Shown: piece after piece, positions 5,918-13,067 of the stretch
Numbering within the stretch: the stretch's first letter is position 1
Layout: each line of letters opens with the position of its first letter
Origin: a virus
Length of the DNA: 20,635 nucleotides
IMG/VR virus record: IMGVR_UViG_3300034190_004471
Coordinates: 1 to 20,635 of that record
Direction: 5' to 3' (one strand)
Program-made: the position numbers and the translations under genes
Notes under the pieces: model-generated
The model's input: the letters and a program-made list of their open reading frames with translations, nothing else
Database searches by the model: none
Told to the model about the DNA's origin: nothing

Positions 5918-7648
5918 TTAAAATTCGCCGTTTAAGATACTGGATTTATTTTTCCAATAGTCTAAAATAATAACTTTTTGTTTCTGCGCTTTTTTGTACT
6001 TAGAGCTAGTAGAGTCTCCGCCTGAGATTAACGCATAGCAATCTTTTGTAATTGTAGAAGCTATCGCAAATCCGTATTGTTGAAGATGTTCTCCTAATTG
6101 TGATCGAGTCATATCCATCTTGCCAGTGATACAAATCTTTCGTTTAGGAGTCTGTAGTACTTCATCTACAGATAAATCTTCTTCTAGTTGAAGTGGAAGT
6201 GTTTCCACCCATTCTTCATTCTCATCCAACCATGTGAGAATGCTATCAATCGTGCTTGGACCCACACCTTTAATTTCGGTAATTTCAATATCTCGCAAAT
6301 TATTAAATCTTGAAATGTGGCGGGTAATGAGTTTTGCTGCTCGTTTTCCAACTCCTGGAATACCAAGAGCAGCAAGTACGAGTGAATAGGGCTTAGTTTT
6401 AGTTCGCTCAATTTCTTCTTCAATTTTTGCCCCGTTTGCACCTAGTATGTCCCAGTTAGGATCATCAAATAAATCAACTGGGTGCATTAGTTTTAATTTC
6501 CTTATACTTGCTGGGCCAAGTCCTTTGATGTCTAATGTTTTTATAAAGTGTTCCAAAACTTTAGTAGAGTTCGCACGATCTGAGAAAAGTTTTGGTCCGA
6601 CTCGTTTTAGTTTACAATCAACACTCTCTTCAGCATGTTTCTTAGTAATTTTAAGATTGTGTGGAGAATGTTCAATCACTCGTAAAAATTTAGGTATTAC
6701 GCCACCAGCCCGTTCAATCTCAATACGGTCACCAAAGCCTAAATTATGGCTTTCGATTTGTTCTATGTTGTGAAGAGTAACTCGGGAGATAGTGGCGTCG
6801 TCTAGTACTACAGGATCAACTACGCCAGTAGGAGCAACAACTCCAGTCCGGCCAACAGTCCATAGCACTTCTTTTAGTGTAGTAATTGCAGTAATAGTTT
6901 CTCTACTTTTTAGTGCTACAGCAAATCGAGGATATTTTGAAGTGTATCCTAAATTTTGACACTTTTGCCAATCATTACAACGATATACTACACCGTCACA
7001 AGGATATTCCCATGCAGCATCATCTAATACTGTAAAGAATCCCATGTTCTGTAGAATATCAATCTTATTAGTATAATTCATTGTAAACGAAAGAATATCG
7101 TGTGCAATAAATTTAATGTTTCTTTCTTTAAACTCTTGTGGTGATTTTAAGCCTAACGCGCCACTAACATAATTGCGAAAGTTTTCAACATCGTTGTCTG
7201 TGACACATTCGCCATTTATTACGACTTGCGCGTGAATAGTAGAGATTTTCTGAGGGATGTTGGTAATTTCTCGGACGAGTTCTGTAACATCATCTCCTCG
7301 ATCTCCATTCCCTCTAGTGAGCGCCAAATGTAATTTTCCATTCTTATAAATGACTGTAAGATTTGTCCCATCAATTTTTGGGGTTCTAATATCCATCCAC
7401 TCATCTAATTCGTCCTTTTCATATATTTTTCTTAGCGAATAAAGGGTATAAGGGTGACTTACCTTACCAGCAGCACCACCTACTTTTAATGTTGGGGAAT
7501 CAGAGTCTCGCCAACCTTGTGCTTTTTCCATTGATTCAAGCTTATCATAGGCTTGATCCCACTCTGCATCGGAGATGCTTGGCGTGGATAGGTCATAGTA
7601 TTTATGGGAATGTTCAAGAACGAAGTTCTTTAATTGGGGATAGTTCAT
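5918..7648 (-). CDS. ligA: NAD-dependent DNA ligase without zinc finger
   Basis: A 576-residue LigA-type ligase that seals nicks using NAD+. Domains in order: Ia NMN-binding helices (HKYYDLSTPSISDAEWD, 16-31); adenylation domain with the AMP-accepting lysine K91 in KIDG, TRGNGDRGDDVT (111-122) and YTSKYPRFAVALK (235-247); OB fold (VGRTGVVAPTG, 265-275; ERAGGVIPK, 312-320); helix-hairpin-helix repeats (DIKGLGP, GIPGVGKR, IKGVGPS); and a BRCT domain (about 502-565). The four-cysteine zinc finger that should lie between OB fold and HhH is gone: residues 335-370 hold only C345. The protein is about 100 residues shorter than bacterial LigA. The ATG at 7648 has AAGGA 9 bases upstream and its own candidate promoter. 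It would serve Okazaki-fragment joining. Confidence 0.95.
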   Translation of the reverse strand: MNYPQLKNFVLEHSHKYYDLSTPSISDAEWDQAYDKLESMEKAQGWRDSDSPTLKVGGAAGKVSHPYTLYSLRKIYEKDELDEWMDIRTPKIDGTNLTVIYKNGKLHLALTRGNGDRGDDVTELVREITNIPQKISTIHAQVVINGECVTDNDVENFRNYVSGALGLKSPQEFKERNIKFIAHDILSFTMNYTNKIDILQNMGFFTVLDDAAWEYPCDGVVYRCNDWQKCQNLGYTSKYPRFAVALKSRETITAITTLKEVLWTVGRTGVVAPTGVVDPVVLDDATISRVTLHNIEQIESHNLGFGDRIEIERAGGVIPKFLRVIEHSPHNLKITKKHAEESVDCKLKRVGPKLFSDRANSTKVLEHFIKTLDIKGLGPASIRKLKLMHPVDLFDDPNWDILGANGAKIEEEIERTKTKPYSLVLAALGIPGVGKRAAKLITRHISRFNNLRDIEITEIKGVGPSTIDSILTWLDENEEWVETLPLQLEEDLSVDEVLQTPKRKICITGKMDMTRSQLGEHLQQYGFAIASTITKDCYALISGGDSTSSKYKKAQKQKVIILDYWKNKSSILNGEF

Positions 7649-7672
7649 GCCTAAAATCCTTGTTAGAAATAT

Positions 7673-7701
7673 AATTTAGCATAAATGAAGGGCATTAGCA
7701 A
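7673..7701 (-). promoter_or_regulatory. Candidate extended -10 promoter of the ligase gene
   Basis: On the minus strand, TTGCTA (7701-7696), which includes the stop codon of the preceding gene, is 17 bases from TAAATT (7678-7673). TGC immediately precedes the latter, giving an extended -10 (TGn) element that would compensate for its 4/6 match. It shares TTCTTGCTA with the promoter at 4685-4713. It sits in the 46-base gap, the first break in the overlapping gene run from 20597. Confidence 0.55.
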
Positions 7702-8291
7702 GAATTTTTTAAAAAATGTAAAACTAGTTTAGCCAATTTTTTATTATCTTCGATGGTTAAGTGATTGTAAATAGTTTGTTTAGTCTTACTTTCTCTTAAA
7801 TAAGTTTTAAAATTTTTCTTAAGAATTAAAGAAGTATTTATACCATTTTTAAAAGTGTAAATATTATCATAACAAAAAAGATGTAAAAATCTTTTTTTAC
7901 TTTTTTCTAAAACACAGTGGTCAAACCAATATAAATCTCTAATTTGTCTTTCTTTAGCGTAGTTTGAATTATGTAGATATTGATAGTATTCGTTTGCTGC
8001 TAGAAACTCTTTTTTTGAATTTGCTTTTTCTTGTGATAAATGACGTTGAACGCTTCCAAAATTAAAACTATATTTTTTATGATATAATCTATTAGGTTCA
8101 GTCCAGCAAAATATAGTTATATCTGTCTTTTCATTGAAAGTTTTAATTGCATGCTCATGAGCAGCTCCATCTCTACCGCTGCCGATTATTTCTGCATTTA
8201 GAAATGAAGCGACTAAATTACACCAAGAAAGTTCTCCAGTATAAGAACAAAAAGAATCTCCACAAAAATTAATAAGGATTTTGTTTTTCAA
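7695..8291 (-). CDS. SGNH/GDSL-hydrolase-like protein
   Basis: A 198-residue protein with the block I signature of SGNH hydrolases near the N-terminus: INFCGDSFCSYTGE (serine of GDS, residue 13). IIGSGRDGAA (35-44) follows at the position of the block II glycine, and FCWTEPNR (61-68) at block III. Near the C-terminus YNHLTIEDNKKLA offers H177 as the block V histidine, but the usual Asp three residues earlier is Ile, so activity is uncertain. Related marine-phage proteins may act on acylated or glycosylated surfaces. The start appears to be TTG at 8291, overlapping the DUF3310 gene by 23 bases; no ATG is available upstream of the GDS motif, so the exact start is uncertain. Basic and aromatic-rich C-terminal half. 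Confidence 0.62.
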   Translation of the reverse strand: MKNKILINFCGDSFCSYTGELSWCNLVASFLNAEIIGSGRDGAAHEHAIKTFNEKTDITIFCWTEPNRLYHKKYSFNFGSVQRHLSQEKANSKKEFLAANEYYQYLHNSNYAKERQIRDLYWFDHCVLEKSKKRFLHLFCYDNIYTFKNGINTSLILKKNFKTYLRESKTKQTIYNHLTIEDNKKLAKLVLHFLKNSC

Positions 8292-8775
8292 GTTCTTTAA
8301 TTAAATCCTCTAAATACCATTTGGCTTTCATTAAATCTTGTATTTGAAGGTTAACGTCATCTTTATTTTTTAAATTGTAACGAGAAACATACTTAATCAC
8401 ATTAGCTTGGTTCCAATTCATGTCCCAAGATTTTATGTATTTTGTAGTTTCAATACCTTTATTATAATGTGGAGGGTGATTTACAGCGTCAGCCATACTT
8501 GACTGTTCACTCTGTATAGCAGATTTTTCGCTCATTGCAGCAGCTCCGATGGGGCCTCGCACTTTTGATTTTGCTACGGGTTTACCCCATAAGTCAGCAG
8601 GAACATCTTCTCTTACCGGGTATACTTTGCCAGTAACCGTAGTAGTTCCTGTAGTTATCATTGTTCCTCCTCCTGCTCCTCTACGAGCCATATAATCCCA
8701 GTATGGTTCTCTTACACTTGTTTTCATGCTAAAATTTGCTTCTTTACCATACATGTAGTTTGCTTTAGTTGACAT
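8269..8775 (-). CDS. DUF3310 protein with N-terminal extension
   Basis: A 168-residue protein. Residues 97-160 match the DUF3310 pattern found in many phages: AVNHPPHYNKG (97-107), NVIKYVSRYNLKN (125-137) and DLMKAKWYLEDLI (147-159). DUF3310 has no firmly established function. The preceding 95 residues are unusual: a Gly/Thr-rich low-complexity stretch (RRGAGGGTMITTGTTTVTG, 31-49), then a Ser/Gln-rich linker, with no recognisable domain. The ATG at 8775 has AAGGA 9 bases upstream. The gene overlaps its neighbours by 11 and 23 bases. Domain identity is confident, function unknown. Confidence 0.8.
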   Translation of the reverse strand: MSTKANYMYGKEANFSMKTSVREPYWDYMARRGAGGGTMITTGTTTVTGKVYPVREDVPADLWGKPVAKSKVRGPIGAAAMSEKSAIQSEQSSMADAVNHPPHYNKGIETTKYIKSWDMNWNQANVIKYVSRYNLKNKDDVNLQIQDLMKAKWYLEDLIKELEKQNPY

Positions 8776-9079
8776 TTAGTTTATCCTTAATCGCTGTTAA
8801 CAATTTATACAAATTTTCTTTTTTATTTAAATTTGTCCCTTCAACTTGTATTTCTAACAAGTCTTCCAAATCACGAAGCATAACTTTTACTGTTTGTCCT
8901 TTTTCTACTTCGTTAGTCTCTGGTTTTTCATAAATTTTTAACTGAACTAATTTACTGATAACACTACGATACCCTTTTCCGAAGTGTTTGGCAAGTTCAT
9001 GTACATCTTTTATATTATCTTTAGTATATAATGAAATTAATTCATTTTCCTGATCATCGCTCCAAGCTTTAACGCTCAT
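8765..9079 (-). CDS. Single SANT/Myb-HTH-like small protein
   Basis: I take the ATG at 9079 as start (104 residues): GGAG lies 6 bases upstream, whereas the longer reading frame would need a TTG at 9097. Residues 5-50 (AWSDDQENELISLY..., VHELAKHFGKGYRSVISKLVQL) match the repeated unit of the 227-residue protein at 5088-5771, including the acidic helix after an aromatic residue and the basic third helix. The C-terminal half is a helical, Leu-rich segment (VMLRDLEDLLEIQ) that might mediate dimerisation. The start overlaps the PC4-like gene by 11 bases. Likely DNA-binding; partner and role unknown. Confidence 0.72.
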   Translation of the reverse strand: MSVKAWSDDQENELISLYTKDNIKDVHELAKHFGKGYRSVISKLVQLKIYEKPETNEVEKGQTVKVMLRDLEDLLEIQVEGTNLNKKENLYKLLTAIKDKLNVN

Positions 9080-9347
9080 TATTTTCTCCAAACTCAAATT
9101 GAATTTGAGTAGAATGCACGAATCTTTTACTAACTTCTTCCGCTGCTTCTTCTAGGAGAGGTAATAGAGAGCAAACTTCATCTGCAGGTAGTGCAAAACC
9201 ACTCTTTGTCGGAAACCACTGTCCTGTGTCACCGTCCATTGCGTATTCTCTGATATGTAAGTATAAATTTTCTCTGAACTCGTTAACAGTTACTTTGACA
9301 GCGTTTCCATTATTTTTATGAAACGCAGTTCCATAGTCTTTATTCAT
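9069..9347 (-). CDS. PC4-like ssDNA-binding transcriptional coactivator protein
   Basis: A 92-residue protein whose residues 16-75 fit the PC4/p15 (Sub1) fold: VKVTVNEFRENLYLHIREY, then a turn with GQWFPTKSGFALP, then a C-terminal helix (EVCSLLPLLEEAAEEV). The (D/H)IREY and PTK-G-(I/F)-(S/A)-L blocks are the family hallmarks. PC4 proteins dimerise and bind single-stranded DNA; phage and bacterial members are known. The gene's ATG overlaps the preceding stop by one base (TAATG). No clear Shine-Dalgarno is seen, so coupling is likely. It neighbours another putative DNA-binding gene (8765-9079), suggesting a replication or transcription role. Confidence 0.82.
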   Translation of the reverse strand: MNKDYGTAFHKNNGNAVKVTVNEFRENLYLHIREYAMDGDTGQWFPTKSGFALPADEVCSLLPLLEEAAEEVSKRFVHSTQIQFEFGENNER

Positions 9348-9544
9348 TATTTTGTTTCAACTGTTGAGTCTGTTTCAGTAACAACTATAGTTGTCTTTTC
9401 TACTTTAGAGGAACTAGAATTAATACTTTTCCACCTATTGACGGCTTCATTAATTGCGGCACCACTATTTCCATTTACTTTTAAATATTGTACTAAATCA
9501 CCTTCTAAATTAAATATTTTTAATTTATCATCACTGATTTTCAT
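9347..9544 (-). CDS. Small hypothetical protein
   Basis: A 65-residue protein with no recognised family. An N-terminal stretch (KLKIFNLEGDLVQYLKV) looks like two short strands, followed by one helix (GAAINEAVNRWKSI) and a Ser/Thr/Val-rich tail. The ATG at 9544 is preceded by a strong AAGGAG at 7 bases. It overlaps the upstream gene by 14 bases and the PC4-like gene by one, which supports it as a real gene. A perfect 14-bp palindrome (9381-9394) lies inside it but is within chance expectation. Confidence 0.65.
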   Translation of the reverse strand: MKISDDKLKIFNLEGDLVQYLKVNGNSGAAINEAVNRWKSINSSSSKVEKTTIVVTETDSTVETK

Positions 9545-10889
9545 TTAAGTACTCCTTAAGTGTCCCGCCTTCAACAGGACGATTTAAATAATCTTTACCC
9601 ATAATGTATAAGTTATCATTCTTATCATTTAATTGTTGAATCCAATCATTATAACAGTTTTTAACCCCTTGTAAACCTCTTAAATAATGCGCATTAACAG
9701 TATGAAATGCATTACTCCACCATATTACTTGAGTGCCTTTATTAGAAATTTTATTAGTTAACTTTTCTGGATTTTCGCAAATATCACAATGAACATATGT
9801 ATGTTCAAGTGTTTTATAATCTTGCCAATGATTTTTGATAATCTTTTCTGAACCCCAATAGTTTAACTCCCTTAACCATAAATCTTCTGGAGTTTCATTT
9901 TCTGTTCTAGTTCCCGCAGTTTCATTTATGGAATATTTTGATTTTGCCCACTGAATAAAATGTGGATAATCCTGCCCATCCCAATGTTTTAATAACATGC
10001 GTTTATATGCTAAGGCTTGTTTACTATAATCATAATAAGTAATTTTAGTAGTGTTTTTAAATCCAAAACGATTTAAAATAAAGTTAGGTTTAAAATCAGC
10101 GGCTACCGAATAAAGGTGATCTATAGGTTCGACTAATTGAACATATTTTAAATCTTGATACCCTTCTGTATTCCATAGAAATACGCAAGTAGGAGCGTAT
10201 GTAACTATGTTATTAATCCAGTATAATTGTCTATTTAATTCTTCTGCACTTTTATTTGGGTATACGTACTGCTTTTGTTCTCGTATTTTAGGATGAAAAT
10301 TATACACAGTTAATCCATTTTTTAAGCTTTTATTAATAAAATTCCAACCATCTACAAGAGGTGTGCATACTAGGGTTTCATCTGTTGGTTTAAGTGTTAG
10401 AGGAGTATAATCGTCGTGTATATTGTGTACACTTCTAATTGCTTTAGTAATGTTTACAGATTCTTTTTGATTTTTATTTCCATATATGGGTTTATCAAAT
10501 TTTTTATAATAGTCTAAATTTACTAATAAACATTGCTTATGAAGTCCATAATACCCGTCACCATTTGGATGTGCAGAATTTGGATTTTGTTTATCCATTA
10601 TATGTCCTGTAATAAAAAAATTATGCGAATCCATCCATTTTTCTAATAAATTAAAAAAATGCGCTTCTTTTATTAAATGTCCTACACAGTGAATAATGCA
10701 GTATTTTTTATTTTCTTCTAATGCTTTATCTAAGATTTGATTAACAGAAGTTCCGGAGAGAATTTTACCGAAATACTTAAATCTTGTAAAAAATTCAGTT
10801 AATTCTTTTGATTTTTGTGCTGCTGTGGGATTTGGAATTACAGAGGAATCATCAAGTATTCCTACTATATAATTTTTATTTATCCCCAT
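9531..10889 (-). CDS. Unidentified 452-residue protein, possible sugar-modifying enzyme
   Basis: I cannot name this family. I choose ATG 10889 over the in-frame TTG at 10910 because it gives a shorter overlap (14 bases) with the preceding gene and starts directly at MGINKNYIVGILDD. The N-terminal 150 residues have alternating strand and helix with CIIHCVGHLIKEAHF and FFITGHIMDKQ, then GDGYYGLHKQCLLVNLDYY, faintly like nucleotide-sugar GT-A enzymes. The C-terminal 120 residues (YVHCDICENPEKL, VIWWSNAFHTVNAHYL) resemble the second half of a Rossmann methyltransferase-like domain, but no glycine-rich SAM loop is clear. It is highly aromatic and asparagine-rich. It lies between the oxygenase and small DNA-binding genes, at the tail of the sugar cluster. 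Confidence 0.6.
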   Translation of the reverse strand: MGINKNYIVGILDDSSVIPNPTAAQKSKELTEFFTRFKYFGKILSGTSVNQILDKALEENKKYCIIHCVGHLIKEAHFFNLLEKWMDSHNFFITGHIMDKQNPNSAHPNGDGYYGLHKQCLLVNLDYYKKFDKPIYGNKNQKESVNITKAIRSVHNIHDDYTPLTLKPTDETLVCTPLVDGWNFINKSLKNGLTVYNFHPKIREQKQYVYPNKSAEELNRQLYWINNIVTYAPTCVFLWNTEGYQDLKYVQLVEPIDHLYSVAADFKPNFILNRFGFKNTTKITYYDYSKQALAYKRMLLKHWDGQDYPHFIQWAKSKYSINETAGTRTENETPEDLWLRELNYWGSEKIIKNHWQDYKTLEHTYVHCDICENPEKLTNKISNKGTQVIWWSNAFHTVNAHYLRGLQGVKNCYNDWIQQLNDKNDNLYIMGKDYLNRPVEGGTLKEYLNENQ

Positions 10890-11514
10890 TTTTCTCGTAA
10901 CTGTTCTCAACTAGTTTTTTCCATTTACTATTAGATTTATAATTTCCATGTATTATAATATGATATCTATCTTCGTTACTTTTGTTATAATAAGCATGAA
11001 TATTGCCTACATCAAGAAGATAAGCCTCTCCTGCTTTAAACGGGACAGTTCCGTGATTCGTCATTTTCATTACACACCCTTTAGGGTGATTTAATGCAAT
11101 ATTTACAGGAGATAATACGTGTTTATCCATATCAGTATGTGGTGCTATAAAACCCCCAGGCTCTAATAACATAAACCGCACACGATAATAAATATCACAA
11201 GGATAAACTTCTGTTAACCATTTAGTAGTTTCGTAACATAAATTAGAGAGTTTAGTCCATCTATACGGAGTTTTATCATTAGATTTATATCCATATGAAG
11301 TAAAATGATTAGTATGAGTAGGAGAAATACCATGAAGACATAAACTAGACCAACCAGCATGTTTATATCCATGTATCGTATCTTCTGCTCGATGTTTAAC
11401 AAAAAGATGTTTGTAAGATTTAGCTTCCTGTAACATTTTTTCATGTGGAAACTCTATATCTAATTTTAACCAAGGAAGGTTACTTTCTGTTAAGATCCAT
11501 TTAAAATTAGACAT
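10876..11514 (-). CDS. Aspartyl/asparaginyl beta-hydroxylase-like 2OG-Fe(II) dioxygenase
   Basis: With the ATG at 11514 this is a 212-residue protein. The frame extends upstream to a GTG at 11556, but that would put 50 bases inside the Fe-S gene. The double-stranded beta-helix core is visible: FMLLEPGGFIAPHTDMDK supplies H126 and D128 of the HxD facial triad, NIHAYYNKSNEDRYHIIIHG supplies H173 and the 2OG-binding R183, and the intervening LSPVNIALNHPKGCVMKM and AGEAYLLDVGN strands match the AspH family. Substrate unknown; it may hydroxylate a host or virion protein. The start overlaps the Fe-S carrier gene by 8 bases, an interesting pairing of two iron-related proteins. Confidence 0.82.
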   Translation of the reverse strand: MSNFKWILTESNLPWLKLDIEFPHEKMLQEAKSYKHLFVKHRAEDTIHGYKHAGWSSLCLHGISPTHTNHFTSYGYKSNDKTPYRWTKLSNLCYETTKWLTEVYPCDIYYRVRFMLLEPGGFIAPHTDMDKHVLSPVNIALNHPKGCVMKMTNHGTVPFKAGEAYLLDVGNIHAYYNKSNEDRYHIIIHGNYKSNSKWKKLVENSYEKNGDK

Positions 11515-11941
11515 CCCAAACATCGGGGTCAAAACTAAAGCTAGTACCGCACCCACAACTTTGTGCTGCCCCAGGATTATCTACAACTAATGATTTTCCA
11601 AATCCATTTTGTGTTAAAGTTATAGTAGAGCCGTATAAATATTTTAAACTAACAGAATCAATGACAGCTTTAGGAGCTTCACAAAAAACAATGTCATCCT
11701 CTTTTATTTCTGTATCTTCATCCATTAAATAGTTAAAACCGGAACATCCGCCCCCAGAAACACCAAATCTAAAAAAAGAATTTTCTTGTTCTAAATTGTC
11801 CTGAATAAAAATTTTTGCTTTGTTTGTGAGTTTTGGTAGATTTCCATGAACTTCTTCATTAATTGTAGGCGGGTGAAAATGAAAGTCTTTTAAAATTTTT
11901 TCTTCAAGAGAGTCTGTTTGGTTTTGTACATTCTGAGACAT
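11507..11941 (-). CDS. A-type Fe-S cluster carrier, IscA/HesB-like
   Basis: A 144-residue protein with all three cysteines of the A-type carrier family: C66 in SGGGCSGFNY and C129/C131 in SCGCGTSF, 63 residues apart as in IscA. It would bind and pass on iron or Fe-S clusters. The core spans about residues 38-137. The first 37 residues (MSQNVQNQTDSLEEK...) are an extension containing HFHPP. Such genes are known auxiliary genes in marine phages. The start is set by a near-perfect AGGAGG 9 bases upstream, the strongest ribosome site in the neighbourhood. The gene overlaps the GT4 gene by 38 bases and the AspH-like oxygenase by 8. Confidence 0.92.
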   Translation of the reverse strand: MSQNVQNQTDSLEEKILKDFHFHPPTINEEVHGNLPKLTNKAKIFIQDNLEQENSFFRFGVSGGGCSGFNYLMDEDTEIKEDDIVFCEAPKAVIDSVSLKYLYGSTITLTQNGFGKSLVVDNPGAAQSCGCGTSFSFDPDVWDV

Positions 11942-13067
11942 TTTTTAATACCTCCTCATATTTTTTACACACATTTTCCCAAGTATTTTCTAATTTAACA
12001 TTTTTAATGTCGTCTATCAATTTATTTTTTTGATGATGGTGATAGATTCCCGCAAGTTTGTGCTTAACATCTTCTGTATTAGGTTCGTGCGCAAAAGTAT
12101 GAGTGCTCATCATGGTTGTTGAATCGCCCGGTTTTAGGGCAAAATATTGTTGATCAGTTAAGTTTATAGGAATTGACTCTGTTTGAAATCTAACCCCTAC
12201 ATCTTCTGGTATAAAATCATTATGTGGACCAACGTTTGGTAAAAATGGAAAACATCCGCAAGCTACAGCTTCTTGGATATGCATACCAAAACCTTCAGCT
12301 CTATAAGGGTGTACTAAAAATTTTGAATTTTTATATATACTCGCCATTTCTAAATCAGAGAGTTGATCATCAATGTATAATATTTCACCACATTGAGTTT
12401 TATACTGAAGTTTGATAATTTCATTAAGAAGATTGTTTACCCCATAAATCTGAGGATTATCTTTAATGATAAGAGTGCATTTGTCATATTTTTTAAGTGC
12501 ATCTTTCCACGCATTTAAAAGAATATCAATTCCTTTTCTCCACTGCCCATTGCCGACAAAAACAAAATTGTATCTTGTTGGATCAATTTTATTAGTATAA
12601 GGGGCGACATATTCATGATTAAAAATAGAATCATCATAACCATTGGGCACGGTAACGACTTTTTCAGGATTCATACCGCCAGTAACAAAAACATCTCTTT
12701 CATAGTTAGAAGGCACACAAAGCATATCAGCAAAAGTTTCAAACCTGTATTGCCACTCAAAAAGCATTTTAGGATATTCCCAGGGTTGAATATAAACGAC
12801 TTTAGTATTTTTATCTGTCGGCCAATTCCATATTGGGGGATAAGAATGTCTTAACTGTACATCAATTACTTTTTCTTCTTTATTAGCTAGCTTTTTAATT
12901 AACTTTAAAATATCAATGCTAACACTACAATTAGGATTAGGAGAGTCTAATGGTGTAAGAAAGACATTAAAATCCTTACATTTATTTAAATATAGGGCCA
13001 ATTGTCTGTTAATAAGAGATAAAGAGTGATTATCGTAAAATTTTCCTAGTATTTCAATATTTATCAT
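11904..13067 (-). CDS. Glycosyltransferase family 4
   Basis: A 387-residue GT-B-fold retaining glycosyltransferase. The N-terminal acceptor domain (1-150) ends in VPSNYERDVF and VTVPNGYDDSIF, typical of GT4. The C-terminal donor domain starts with YNFVFVGNGQWRKGIDILLNAW (about 166-187) and contains the EX7E motif E258-GFGMHIQ-E266 in RAEGFGMHIQEAVACG, which binds the nucleotide-sugar donor. The donor and acceptor are not predictable. The ATG has AAGG 7 bases upstream and overlaps the preceding stop as ATGA. It is part of the sugar cluster and overlaps the Fe-S carrier gene at its 3' end by 38 bases. Confidence 0.9.
   Translation of the reverse strand: MINIEILGKFYDNHSLSLINRQLALYLNKCKDFNVFLTPLDSPNPNCSVSIDILKLIKKLANKEEKVIDVQLRHSYPPIWNWPTDKNTKVVYIQPWEYPKMLFEWQYRFETFADMLCVPSNYERDVFVTGGMNPEKVVTVPNGYDDSIFNHEYVAPYTNKIDPTRYNFVFVGNGQWRKGIDILLNAWKDALKKYDKCTLIIKDNPQIYGVNNLLNEIIKLQYKTQCGEILYIDDQLSDLEMASIYKNSKFLVHPYRAEGFGMHIQEAVACGCFPFLPNVGPHNDFIPEDVGVRFQTESIPINLTDQQYFALKPGDSTTMMSTHTFAHEPNTEDVKHKLAGIYHHHQKNKLIDDIKNVKLENTWENVCKKYEEVLKNVSECTKPNRLS
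11951..11956 (-). promoter_or_regulatory. Strong Shine-Dalgarno of the Fe-S carrier gene
   Basis: On the minus strand AGGAGG (forward CCTCCT) is 9 bases from the ATG at 11941, inside the end of the preceding glycosyltransferase gene. Most neighbouring starts have only partial sites, so this gene may be translated at a higher rate within the polycistronic message. Confidence 0.75.

Noticed and set aside
8809-8836. 8-bp AT-rich inverted repeat (ACAAATTT/AAATTTGT) with 12-base loop
   Set aside because: Short, AT-only apart from one pair, inside a gene, and expected by chance in this composition.
9080-9097. TTG start for the single-unit SANT-like protein
   Set aside because: The in-frame ATG at 9079 has GGAG at 6 bases, and that GGAG lies inside the coding part implied by the TTG start.
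9381-9394. Perfect 14-bp palindrome ACAACTATAGTTGT within the 65-residue gene
   Set aside because: About one perfect 14-bp palindrome is expected by chance in a window this size; it is not near a promoter.
11515-11556. Longer start (GTG 11556) for the AspH-like gene
   Set aside because: It would add 14 residues translated from inside the Fe-S gene without a ribosome site; the ATG at 11514 gives an ordinary 8-base overlap.
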